17,866 bases of DNA from Gammaproteobacteria bacterium (GTDB lineage: Bacteria > Pseudomonadota > Gammaproteobacteria > Pseudomonadales > Azotimanducaceae), in the NCBI GenBank assembly GCA_002725095.1, contig PBQQ01000066.1:1-17866 (forward strand), given 5' to 3'. This document shows, piece by piece, positions 7,958-14,758 of this stretch; position 1 is the first letter of the stretch, and every line of letters begins with the position of its first letter. The notes beneath the pieces are model-generated. The model ran no database searches. It worked only from the letters and a program-made list of their open reading frames with translations, and was not told the DNA's origin. A program made the translations under genes and the position numbers.

Positions 7958-9073
7958 GTGATAGTGGCGGTTGTACACAATCCTTTCGTGGCGAGAAGCT
8001 TCACACAGCTGTTGTTGTGTTGGCTCGCGTTGCTCGCGTTCGGCCTAGTTATGGTGAGTTCGGCAGCGATTGCTCTTAATGGCAACTACGCAAATAAGCA
8101 CTTGGTCTACTTGGTGATAGCGCTGTTGGCATTTCTGGTGACCTTTATTGTGCCGCTTAGAGTTTGGAACAGCTTGTATTTAGTAGGTTGGTTTGGAGCG
8201 CTGGTGTTCGCTGTCGTTGTATTGATGCCTGGTGTTGGACACACAGTAAATGGCGCGACCCGTTGGTTGCAGATTAGCGGACTTACCCTGCAGGCATCGG
8301 AGGTCGCGAAATTTGGCTTAATGATTTACTTAGCGGGCTACCTGCACCGTTACGGTGAGCAACTCAGTGTTGAGCCCGCCAAAATTTTTGTGCCCCTTGG
8401 CATGATAGCGGTTGTCGGTGGTTTGCTGGTGGTTGAGCCGGATCTGGGGTCTGCGGTGGTCATCGTCGCCGCATCGATCGCGTTGCTGTTTATAGGCGGC
8501 GCACAACTGCGTTACTTCCTATTGCTGTTGCTTGTGGCGGGAGGATTGCTTGCATTGTTGATCTGGCTGGAACCCTATCGTATGCAGCGTTTGGTGGCTT
8601 TTATTGATCCATGGGCCATGCCCTTTGATGGTGGTTATCAACTGGTGCAAGCACTCATTGCCTTTGGCCGTGGTGAATTGTTTGGCCTTGGTTTAGGCGA
8701 AGGTATACAGAAGCTTTATTATCTTCCGGAGGCCCATAATGACTTTATTTTTGCTGTTATTGCAGAAGAGCTGGGTGCTGTCGGAGCATTGACCTTGCTC
8801 GCTGTTTACAGCCTATTCATTATTCAGATTTTCTCGGTCGCGCGTGCGCAGTCCGAGAGTGGTGAATTGTTTGCTGGGTATTGTTGTTACTTCGTTGGCC
8901 TAATCTTTGCTTTTCAGCTGTTGATCAACTTGGGCGTAAATACGGGGGCTCTGCCCACCAAGGGGCTCACGCTGCCTTTTATTAGCTATGGCGGTAACAG
9001 CTTGATCATTTCTTCGGCGATGATCGGTATGGTTCTTCGTTGCGCCTACCCAAGAGAGGTTCCTCGTGGCTGA
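7958..9073 (+). CDS. ftsW: Septal peptidoglycan glycosyltransferase FtsW
   Basis: A SEDS-family polytopic membrane enzyme that polymerises lipid II into septal glycan strands with FtsI as partner. The 371-residue protein has about ten transmembrane helices, the block VNGATRWLQISGLTLQASEVAK, VEPDLGSAVV, and the long periplasmic loop with YYLPEAHNDFIFAVIAEELG. D262 in that loop corresponds to the catalytic Asp known in RodA and FtsW. The C-terminal block GLTLPFISYGGNSL is also present. The GTG start is preceded by AAAGGG at 7947-7952. The protein is shorter than E. coli FtsW (414), mainly from a reduced cytoplasmic N-terminus. The gene ends in an 8-bp overlap with murC; murG, normally next, is absent. 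Confidence 0.96.
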   Translation: MIVAVVHNPFVARSFTQLLLCWLALLAFGLVMVSSAAIALNGNYANKHLVYLVIALLAFLVTFIVPLRVWNSLYLVGWFGALVFAVVVLMPGVGHTVNGATRWLQISGLTLQASEVAKFGLMIYLAGYLHRYGEQLSVEPAKIFVPLGMIAVVGGLLVVEPDLGSAVVIVAASIALLFIGGAQLRYFLLLLLVAGGLLALLIWLEPYRMQRLVAFIDPWAMPFDGGYQLVQALIAFGRGELFGLGLGEGIQKLYYLPEAHNDFIFAVIAEELGAVGALTLLAVYSLFIIQIFSVARAQSESGELFAGYCCYFVGLIFAFQLLINLGVNTGALPTKGLTLPFISYGGNSLIISSAMIGMVLRCAYPREVPRG

Positions 9074-10484
9074 AACAGGACCTTTCCATATTCCAGAAAT
9101 GGGCCGTATTCGACGAATTCACTTCGTCGGGATCGGCGGCGCGGGCATGTGTGGCATCGCTGAGGTGATGCTGAATCAGGGTTATCAGGTTTCTGGATCG
9201 GATATTGCCGAATCGGCGAGCACGTCGCGCTTGCAAACCAAAGGCGCTGAGATATTTCAGAACCACGATGCCCGTTGGGTAGAAGGCGTAGATGTCGTTG
9301 TGGTGTCTTCGGCAATTGATGAAAACAACCCAGAAGTGCAGGCCGCGCGAGCAGCCCTGATTCCTGTGGTACCACGAGCGGAAATGCTGGGTGAACTGAT
9401 GCGCTATCGGCACGGCATTGCTGTGGCAGGCACCCACGGCAAGACTACTACGACCAGCTTGATCACGGAGATCTTTCGTTGCGCAGGCTTAGCGCCCACT
9501 TTCGTTATCGGCGGTATGTTGAACAGCGCGGGGACCAATGCAGAGCTAGGGCAGGGTCATTATTTGATTGCAGAAGCCGACGAAAGTGACGCCTCATTCT
9601 TGCGGCTGCAACCGATGACAGCGGTGATTACTAATATCGATCAAGATCATATGGCGACCTATGGCCACAGTTTTACCGAATTAAAGAAATCGTTTTTAGA
9701 GTTTGTTGCGCGCCTGCCTTTTTACGGTGCAGTGGCGATTTGTACTGACGATGCAGAAGCGCGCGCGCTCATTCCGATGCTCACTCGGCGGGTGATTACT
9801 TATGGCACCGACGAGGCCGCGGATTATCGGGCAACCAATGTTCAGGTGACTGGCGCGTCATGGTGCTTTGATGTGGAACGGGGGCCGGTCAAACCAGCAT
9901 TGCAGGTACGTCTGGGCATCCCTGGCCAACATAACGTGATGAACGCGCTTGCAGCCATCGCTATTGCCAGTGACGAAGGCCTTGCAGATGAAGCAATTGT
10001 GCAGGGTTTAGCCGAATTTGCTGGCGTTGATCGGCGGTTTGAAATTACTGCTACAGCGCATGTTGACGATACCGCCATTACTCTTGTCGACGACTACGGC
10101 CATCATCCAACGGAAGTTGAAGCGGTTATTGCAACAGCGCGGCAAGTTTGGCCTGAGCGTCGATTAGTCATGGTTTACCAGCCTCATCGGTTCTCGCGCA
10201 CCAAAGATCTGTTTGACGACTTTGTGCGGGTGTTGTCGACGGTGGATGTGCTGTTGCTCCTTGATGTGTATGCGGCTGGCGAGAAAGCGATCGATGGTGC
10301 AGACAGTCGGTCGCTTATCGCGTCGATAAGACAGCGTGGACAAATCAATCCACTGCATGCCAAAGATACGACGGAAGCCATGCAGTTGTTACCGAATATT
10401 TGCGAAACCGATGATGTGGTGTTGGTGCAGGGTGCAGGTAATGTTAGTGCGTTGTCGAAAGCGTTGAGGGCGTTGCGTGATTAG
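9066..10484 (+). CDS. murC: UDP-N-acetylmuramate--L-alanine ligase MurC
   Basis: This cytoplasmic ATP-dependent ligase attaches L-alanine to UDP-MurNAc, the first amino acid of the stem peptide. The 472-residue protein (E. coli 491) has the N-terminal dinucleotide-like fold IHFVGIGGAGMCGIAEVML, the ATP motif GTHGKT (122-127), AEADESDASFL, NIDQDHM, GQHNVMNALAAIA, RRFEI, DDYGHHPTEVEA, and YQPHRFSRT. A GTG start at 9066 lies inside the ftsW 3' end, with a good ribosome-binding site GAGAGG at 9054-9059 and 6-nt spacing. A start further upstream would extend into conserved FtsW sequence without MurC similarity. The 3' end overlaps ftsQ by 8 bp. Confidence 0.97.
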   Translation: MAETGPFHIPEMGRIRRIHFVGIGGAGMCGIAEVMLNQGYQVSGSDIAESASTSRLQTKGAEIFQNHDARWVEGVDVVVVSSAIDENNPEVQAARAALIPVVPRAEMLGELMRYRHGIAVAGTHGKTTTTSLITEIFRCAGLAPTFVIGGMLNSAGTNAELGQGHYLIAEADESDASFLRLQPMTAVITNIDQDHMATYGHSFTELKKSFLEFVARLPFYGAVAICTDDAEARALIPMLTRRVITYGTDEAADYRATNVQVTGASWCFDVERGPVKPALQVRLGIPGQHNVMNALAAIAIASDEGLADEAIVQGLAEFAGVDRRFEITATAHVDDTAITLVDDYGHHPTEVEAVIATARQVWPERRLVMVYQPHRFSRTKDLFDDFVRVLSTVDVLLLLDVYAAGEKAIDGADSRSLIASIRQRGQINPLHAKDTTEAMQLLPNICETDDVVLVQGAGNVSALSKALRALRD

Positions 10485-11247
10485 ACGAGTGGCAAAAACG
10501 TTCGTGGTTTTAAGTGTTGTGGTCGCCGGCATCGCCATATGGATAAAATTTGATCGTCCCATAAACACGATTGTGATCGAGGGCGATTTAACGTTGGCCG
10601 AGCAGGTGGCCATGCAAAAGCACATCGGCACTCTTGATCTACCGGGTATCTTAAGCCTAGCGCTGCCGCGATTAGAGACGCAATTACAGCAAATGGATTG
10701 GGCGCGCCGAGTCGACGTGCGGAGGCGCTGGCCAAACAAGCTGGTGATCTACGTATATAAAGAGAGTCCGGTGGCCCAGTGGGATGACCATACTTTCTTG
10801 TCGGCGGACGGAGATATCCTGCAGTTGCCCGATCAATACGATCAGCTGCCAAGGCTGTCGGCGCAGTTAAGTTCGCCGCGCGAAAGTATGGAGATCTTTC
10901 GGTTGTTGCAACAATATGCGGCACGACAGGGCTTGGAGATATTAGAATTAACCGAAACTGCACAGGGTGAGTGGCATGTGGGTTTTGAATCAGGCACGGT
11001 TGTGCGCTTAGGCGCTGTCGAATTAGAGGCGCGTATGAGTCGATTCTTGAGCGCCTATACCAACATTATTCAACAACAGCGGCGCCCGGTTGCCTATGTA
11101 GATGCCAGATATCCAAGTGGTGTGGCCGTTCGCTACAGTGAAATTGATGTGGCTAAATTTGATGCGCTGGTGCCAATTCAGGCGCAGAATTGGGGTCAAA
11201 GCACGGTCGCTAAACAAACCAACGGCAATTTAACTGACGGGCGCTAA
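10477..11247 (+). CDS. ftsQ: Cell division protein FtsQ
   Basis: A bitopic inner-membrane divisome protein that recruits FtsL and FtsB. The 256-residue protein has a short basic cytoplasmic tail, one transmembrane helix (about 5-23), and a POTRA domain beginning IVIEGDLTLAEQVAMQKHI. The family block MDWARRVDVRRRWPNKLVIYVYKESPVAQW follows in shorter motifs, then FLSADGDIL and the beta domain ending in YVDARYPSGVAVRY. Length is slightly less than E. coli FtsQ (276). The GTG start overlaps the murC stop by 8 bp; this is where ddlB sits in E. coli and Pseudomonas. The ftsA start is 2 nt downstream. Position, architecture and the C-terminal motif make the call secure despite low family conservation. 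Confidence 0.93.
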   Translation: MIRRVAKTFVVLSVVVAGIAIWIKFDRPINTIVIEGDLTLAEQVAMQKHIGTLDLPGILSLALPRLETQLQQMDWARRVDVRRRWPNKLVIYVYKESPVAQWDDHTFLSADGDILQLPDQYDQLPRLSAQLSSPRESMEIFRLLQQYAARQGLEILELTETAQGEWHVGFESGTVVRLGAVELEARMSRFLSAYTNIIQQQRRPVAYVDARYPSGVAVRYSEIDVAKFDALVPIQAQNWGQSTVAKQTNGNLTDGR

Positions 11248-11249
11248 GC

Positions 11250-12479
11250 ATGGCTTTGGATGTAGCAAGACAAAAAATAGTGGCCTTAGATATTGGCACC
11301 AACAAGATAGCGACCATCGTGGCCGAGGTTGGCGACGCCGGCGAGTTAGAGATCATTGGTATTGGCACTCACCAATCTCGTGGATTAAAAAAAGGTGTCG
11401 TGGTCAACATTGAATCCACGGTGCAGTCCATTCAACGGGCGGTGGAAGAAGCGGAGCTTATGGCCGGCTGTGCGATCGAATCAGTTTATGCTGGGATCGC
11501 CGGCAGTCATATCAAAAGCCTTAATTCGCATGGCATCGTCGCTATCAGGGACCGTGAGGTCTACAGCCAGGACGTCGAGCGGGTGATTGATGCCGCCCAA
11601 GCTATGGCGATTCCGGCTGACCAAAAAATACTGCACGTATTGCCACAAGAATTTCTCATAGACGCTCAAGAAGGCGTTAAGGAACCGCTGGGCATGTCGG
11701 GTGTGCGTCTTGAAGCAAAGGTGCACATGGTCACTTGCGCGGTAAATGCTGCGCAAAATATTGAAAAGTGTGTCGAGCGTTGCGGCTTGCTAGTCAACGA
11801 CGTCGTGCTTGAGCAATTGGCCTCCAGCTATTCGGTGCTGAGTGCTGATGAGCGTGATTTAGGGGTTTGCTTAGTCGATATTGGCGGTGGTACCACAGAT
11901 ATAGCGGTATTTACCGATGGCGCAATACGGCATACTGCAGTTATTCCTATCGCGGGAGATCAGGTAACTAATGACATAGCGATGGCGTTAAGAACGCCAA
12001 CGCAAAACGCTGAAGACATCAAGATTCGTTATGCGTGTGCATTAACGCAGTTGGCTAGGCCAGATGAAGTGATAAAAGTCCCTGGTGTTGGCGATAAGCC
12101 TGATAGAGAATTGTCGCGTCAAACATTGGCTGAGGTGGTTGAGCCTCGTTATGACGAATTGTTTAAGTTAGTCCAGGCAGAGCTGCGCCGTAGCGGTTTT
12201 GAGCACCTGGTCGCATCGGGCATCGTGCTCACCGGAGGCGGTGCCAAGATGGAAGGTTTGATCGAGCTTGCGGAAGAAATTTTCCATATGCCGGTCAGTT
12301 TGGGGGCGCCACGAAATGTGGCGGGTTTGAAGGACATCGTAAGGAACCCAGTATTTGCTACAGGCGTAGGCCTGCTGCAGTACGGGTTGGACCAAGAGAA
12401 AGAAAAGCCGAGCAAACAAAGCGACCGTAAGAGTGGCATGTTGGCGAAGCTAAAAGGTTGGTTTAGTGAAAACTTCTAG
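11250..12479 (+). CDS. ftsA: Cell division protein FtsA
   Basis: An actin-like ATPase that tethers FtsZ filaments to the inner membrane and helps activate septal synthesis. The 409-residue protein has the phosphate-1 motif ALDIGTNKIATIVAEV, the 1C domain with HVLPQEFLIDAQEGVKEP, the phosphate-2 block GVCLVDIGGGTTDIAVF, the LAEVVEPRYDELF segment, and the adenosine motif GIVLTGGGAKMEG. Its end, LAKLKGWFSENF, is the amphipathic membrane-targeting helix. The AELRRSGFEHL and AEEIFHMPVSLG segments closely resemble Pseudomonas FtsA. The stop codon TAG (12477-12479) lies within the 14-nt sequence that also carries the ftsZ ribosome-binding site, so termination here and ftsZ initiation are physically linked. 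Confidence 0.97.
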   Translation: MALDVARQKIVALDIGTNKIATIVAEVGDAGELEIIGIGTHQSRGLKKGVVVNIESTVQSIQRAVEEAELMAGCAIESVYAGIAGSHIKSLNSHGIVAIRDREVYSQDVERVIDAAQAMAIPADQKILHVLPQEFLIDAQEGVKEPLGMSGVRLEAKVHMVTCAVNAAQNIEKCVERCGLLVNDVVLEQLASSYSVLSADERDLGVCLVDIGGGTTDIAVFTDGAIRHTAVIPIAGDQVTNDIAMALRTPTQNAEDIKIRYACALTQLARPDEVIKVPGVGDKPDRELSRQTLAEVVEPRYDELFKLVQAELRRSGFEHLVASGIVLTGGGAKMEGLIELAEEIFHMPVSLGAPRNVAGLKDIVRNPVFATGVGLLQYGLDQEKEKPSKQSDRKSGMLAKLKGWFSENF

Positions 12480-12491
12480 CAGGAGAATACG
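12472..12491 (+). promoter_or_regulatory. ftsZ ribosome-binding site with long complement downstream
   Basis: AGGAGA at 12481-12486 lies 5 nt before the ftsZ ATG and is a strong Shine-Dalgarno sequence. The surrounding 14-mer ACTTCTAGCAGGAG (12472-12485) also holds the ftsA stop. It is exactly complementary to CTCCTGCTAGAAGT at 13736-13749 in the ftsZ-lpxC spacer. Pairing would cover the whole Shine-Dalgarno core. The match is seen directly; its regulatory meaning is inferred. Confidence 0.85.
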
Positions 12492-13640
12492 ATGTTTGAA
12501 CTGGTGGATAGCGCGCCCCAAAGTGCGGTAATCAAAGTTATAGGGGTCGGTGGCGGCGGTGGCAACGCGGTCGAACACATGGTCTCGAAGCAAGTCAGTG
12601 GCGTAGATTTTATTGCCACGAATACGGATGCTCAAGCGCTGAAAGGCTTGGGTGCTCAAACCACGATGCAAATCGGCAGCAGTGTTACAAAGGGCCTTGG
12701 TGCTGGCGCCAATCCCGATGTAGGCCGTGCCGCTGCGTTGGAAGATCGCGACCGCATCGCGGAGCTGCTGAGTGGCTCGGATATGGTTTTCGTAACCGCG
12801 GGTATGGGCGGTGGCACGGGAACAGGCGCGGCGCCAGTGGTTGCAGAAGTTGCAAAGGAACTAGGGATCTTGACGGTTGCGGTGGTGACCAAGCCCTTCG
12901 ATTTCGAAAAGCGTAAAAGTAACGCCGAACAAGGCATCAAAGAACTTGCTTCTCACGTGGACTCGCTTATTACTATTCCGAATGAAAAGCTCTTAGAAGT
13001 GCTGGGCGAGCAGACCAGTGTGCTGGATGCATTTGCCGCAGCGAACGATGTGTTGTTGGGCGCTGTGCAGGGGATAGCCGATCTGATTATTCGCCCGGGC
13101 ATGATCAATGTCGACTTTGCTGACGTGCGCACGGTGATGTCGGAAATGGGCATGGCGATGATGGGCACAGGTTCTGCGGCGGGCGAAAATCGTGCCCGCG
13201 AAGCGGCCGAAGCGGCGATACGCTCACCGTTACTCGAAGACGTCGATCTCAACGGCGCGCGGGGAATCCTCGTCAACGTAACAGCTGGATTGGATCTAAG
13301 CATTGGCGAATTCACTGAAGTGGGCAGCTGTGTTGAGGAATTTGCATCGCCGGACGCGACGGTTGTTGTCGGAACGGTAATTGATCAAACCCTTCAGGAT
13401 GAGATTAAAGTAACGGTAGTTGCCACCGGCCTTGGTAAATCTTCAGCGCCGAATGTTGTGGTCGACAATACGGCGGTTGCCCCCGCTGCTGCAGGTCCGA
13501 TGGACTATGCCACGTTAGATGCTCCAACCTACGCGAGGCAAAAGCCGGCCGAAAAACCGACGCAAAATCTCGACGTTGGTCAAACCAAGGATATGGAATA
13601 TCTGGATATTCCAGCGTTTTTGCGGCGTCAGGCAGATTAA
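12492..13640 (+). CDS. ftsZ: Cell division GTPase FtsZ
   Basis: The tubulin-like GTPase that forms the Z-ring and organises the divisome. The 382-residue protein has the nucleotide motif GVGGGGGNAVEHM, the tubulin signature G104-M-G-G-G-T-G-T-G112, and the T7 synergy loop N206-V-D-F-A-D211 that completes the GTPase site. A short variable linker (about 318-370) precedes the C-terminal peptide DIPAFLRRQAD, which binds FtsA and ZipA. After PFDFE139 the sequence reads KRKSNAEQGI. E. coli has GKKRMAFAEQGI there, so two residues are missing in a very conserved pocket segment. The start is fixed by the strong ribosome-binding site at 12481-12486. A perfect 9-bp inverted repeat lies in the codons of the C-terminal peptide (13594-13613). 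Confidence 0.98.
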   Translation: MFELVDSAPQSAVIKVIGVGGGGGNAVEHMVSKQVSGVDFIATNTDAQALKGLGAQTTMQIGSSVTKGLGAGANPDVGRAAALEDRDRIAELLSGSDMVFVTAGMGGGTGTGAAPVVAEVAKELGILTVAVVTKPFDFEKRKSNAEQGIKELASHVDSLITIPNEKLLEVLGEQTSVLDAFAAANDVLLGAVQGIADLIIRPGMINVDFADVRTVMSEMGMAMMGTGSAAGENRAREAAEAAIRSPLLEDVDLNGARGILVNVTAGLDLSIGEFTEVGSCVEEFASPDATVVVGTVIDQTLQDEIKVTVVATGLGKSSAPNVVVDNTAVAPAAAGPMDYATLDAPTYARQKPAEKPTQNLDVGQTKDMEYLDIPAFLRRQAD

Positions 13641-13663
13641 CCCATAGGCCTTTGGCCTATGGG
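13641..13663 (+). repeat. Perfect 10-bp hairpin directly after the ftsZ stop
   Basis: CCCATAGGCC (13641-13650) and GGCCTATGGG (13654-13663) form a perfect 10-bp stem with a TTT loop, starting on the base after the ftsZ TAA. No T tract follows (GCGCCGCG), so it is not a standard intrinsic terminator. It may stabilise the ftsZ mRNA 3' end or mark a processing point. Its 3' arm plus the next bases (TGGGCGCC, 13660-13667) could alternatively pair with GGCGCCCA at 13753-13760. Confidence 0.85.
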
Positions 13664-13682
13664 CGCCGCGAATGCCGTGACG

Positions 13683-13723
13683 GGCTAGATCTTAAATTCA
13701 ACGTCGCGCGTCTTAAGTCAGCC
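13683..13723 (+). ncRNA. Imperfect stem in the ftsZ-lpxC spacer (part of a candidate structured RNA)
   Basis: GGCT (13683-13686) can pair with AGCC (13720-13723), and CTTAA (13691-13695) with TTAAG (13713-13717), giving a two-part stem with an internal loop. Together with the hairpins at 13641-13663 and 13754-13774 it leaves 13724-13752 as the only long unpaired stretch, which carries the ftsZ-complementary segment. This layout resembles 3'UTR-derived small RNAs. The helices were found by eye only, so confidence is low. Confidence 0.3.
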
Positions 13724-13730
13724 ACCGATC

Positions 13731-13749
13731 ATCACCTCCTGCTAGAAGT
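13731..13749 (+). promoter_or_regulatory. Segment complementary to the ftsZ ribosome-binding site
   Basis: CTCCTGCTAGAAGT at 13736-13749 is the exact reverse complement of 12472-12485, the ftsZ translation initiation region. The overlapping ATCACCTCCT at 13731-13740 equals the anti-Shine-Dalgarno tail conserved at the 3' end of bacterial 16S rRNA. An RNA carrying this segment could mask the ftsZ ribosome-binding site in cis or in trans. The complementarity is plain; function is inferred. Confidence 0.6.
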
Positions 13750-13753
13750 GTAG

Positions 13754-13777
13754 GCGCCCAACATCGTTGGGCGCTTT
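13754..13777 (+). terminator. Hairpin with short T tail, likely terminator between ftsZ and lpxC
   Basis: GCGCCCAAC (13754-13762) and GTTGGGCGC (13766-13774) form a perfect 9-bp GC-rich stem with an ATC loop, followed by TTT and then AGGG. The short T tail suggests a weak or partial intrinsic terminator, or a 3' end for a small RNA from this spacer. It lies 54 nt before the chosen lpxC start. Some read-through into lpxC would be expected. Confidence 0.55.
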
Positions 13778-13827
13778 AGGGCGGTTGGCTTGACTTGGGC
13801 AAGCGACGTTTAACACGGAATCCATCA

Positions 13828-14754
13828 ATGCAAATCAGCGCGCAGCAGCACACGTTAAAAAACAGCATTCGTGCCACTGGTGTAGGGCTGCATACGGGTA
13901 AGCAAATTAATATTGTGCTGCGCCCAGGCTCGGTGGACAGCGGTATTATTTTTCGGCGTATTGATCTCGACTACGACTACCGCGTCAGTGCGCACGCGAC
14001 GAATGTGGGCAGTACCACTATGGCCACAACGCTCACGGATGGCGCCAATGAGATTTCCACTGTTGAACACTTGATGTCTGCATTCGCAGGGCTTGGAATC
14101 GACAACGCTGAAGTCGAAGTCGACGCGAGCGAACTGCCGATTATGGATGGCAGTGCCGCGGCGTTCGTCTTTCTCATACAGGCTGCCGGGGTTACTGCAC
14201 AGAGCGCGGCAAAAAAATTCCTGGTAATACGAGCACCCGTTCGTTTTGGCGATGACGAGTCGTACGCAGAATTGCAGCCCTATGACGGCTTCGCCCTGAA
14301 GTACACCTTGGACTACGATCATCCGGTTTCTGCGCTGCATAATCGAACTTCGGAGATTAACTTTTGTTCGACCGCATTTATTAAAGAAATAAGCCGCGCT
14401 CGAACATTCGGCTTTCTGGCTGATTATGAGAGATTGAAATCACACAATCTGGCGCAGGGGGCCGGTCTCAGCAATGCCGTGGTGGTTGATGACTGTCGAA
14501 TTCTCAACGAAGAGGGTTTGCGCGTGCGAGACGAGTTCGCCAAGCACAAATTATTGGACGCCGTGGGTGATCTCTACCTAATTGGCTTCAGTGTGGTCGG
14601 GCGATTTTGCGGCTACCGCTCCGGACACACCACCAATAATGCCTTGGTGAAAAAAGTTCTTGCGACTCCCAGCACTTTCGAAGTTGTTACTTATGAGTCT
14701 GATTGCGCTGTGCCGCGCTCCTATCAGCGCAAGGCGGCACTGCCGCCAACGTAG
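13828..14754 (+). CDS. lpxC: UDP-3-O-acyl-N-acetylglucosamine deacetylase LpxC
   Basis: The zinc-dependent cytoplasmic enzyme for the committed step of lipid A synthesis. From the chosen start the protein has 308 residues (E. coli 305). It shows the N-terminal RATGVGLHTGKQINIVLRPG, TVEHLMSAFAGLGIDN with E80 and zinc ligand H81, PIMDGSAAAFVFL, ISRARTFGFL, and HKLLDAVGDL with zinc ligands H240 and D244. The catalytic SGH histidine is H267. The frame is open upstream to a TTG at 13795, but those residues have no family counterpart; ATG 13828 gives MQISAQQHTLKNSI, with only a weak GGA ribosome-binding site at 13817-13819. No convincing promoter was found in the 187-nt spacer, so transcription may come from read-through of ftsZ. 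The gene converges on dciA with stops 4 bp apart. Confidence 0.97.
   Translation: MQISAQQHTLKNSIRATGVGLHTGKQINIVLRPGSVDSGIIFRRIDLDYDYRVSAHATNVGSTTMATTLTDGANEISTVEHLMSAFAGLGIDNAEVEVDASELPIMDGSAAAFVFLIQAAGVTAQSAAKKFLVIRAPVRFGDDESYAELQPYDGFALKYTLDYDHPVSALHNRTSEINFCSTAFIKEISRARTFGFLADYERLKSHNLAQGAGLSNAVVVDDCRILNEEGLRVRDEFAKHKLLDAVGDLYLIGFSVVGRFCGYRSGHTTNNALVKKVLATPSTFEVVTYESDCAVPRSYQRKAALPPT
14733..14747. repeat. Hairpin at the shared 3' ends of lpxC and dciA
   Basis: GGCGGC (14733-14738) and GCCGCC (14742-14747) form a 6-bp GC stem with a 3-nt loop. It sits 4 nt before the lpxC stop codon on the plus strand and 11 nt after the dciA stop on the minus strand. It may slow or stop minus-strand transcription, but no T run follows on either strand, so a terminator role is unproven. 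Confidence 0.4.
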
Positions 14755-14758
14755 AACC

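Noticed and set aside
13710..13740. Minus-strand gene using the perfect AGGAGGTGAT (reverse of 13731-13740) as its ribosome-binding site
   Set aside because: The following ATG is only 2 nt away and its frame stops after four codons; no other start lies at a suitable distance.
13790..13816. TTGACT with a -10-like TAACAC as an lpxC promoter
   Set aside because: The -10 match is only 3 of 6, spacing is 15 bp, and transcription would start about 5 nt before the ATG, leaving no room for a ribosome-binding site.
13795..13827. TTG start extending lpxC by 11 residues
   Set aside because: The extra residues have no LpxC counterpart and TTG is rare; ATG 13828 gives the usual family length.
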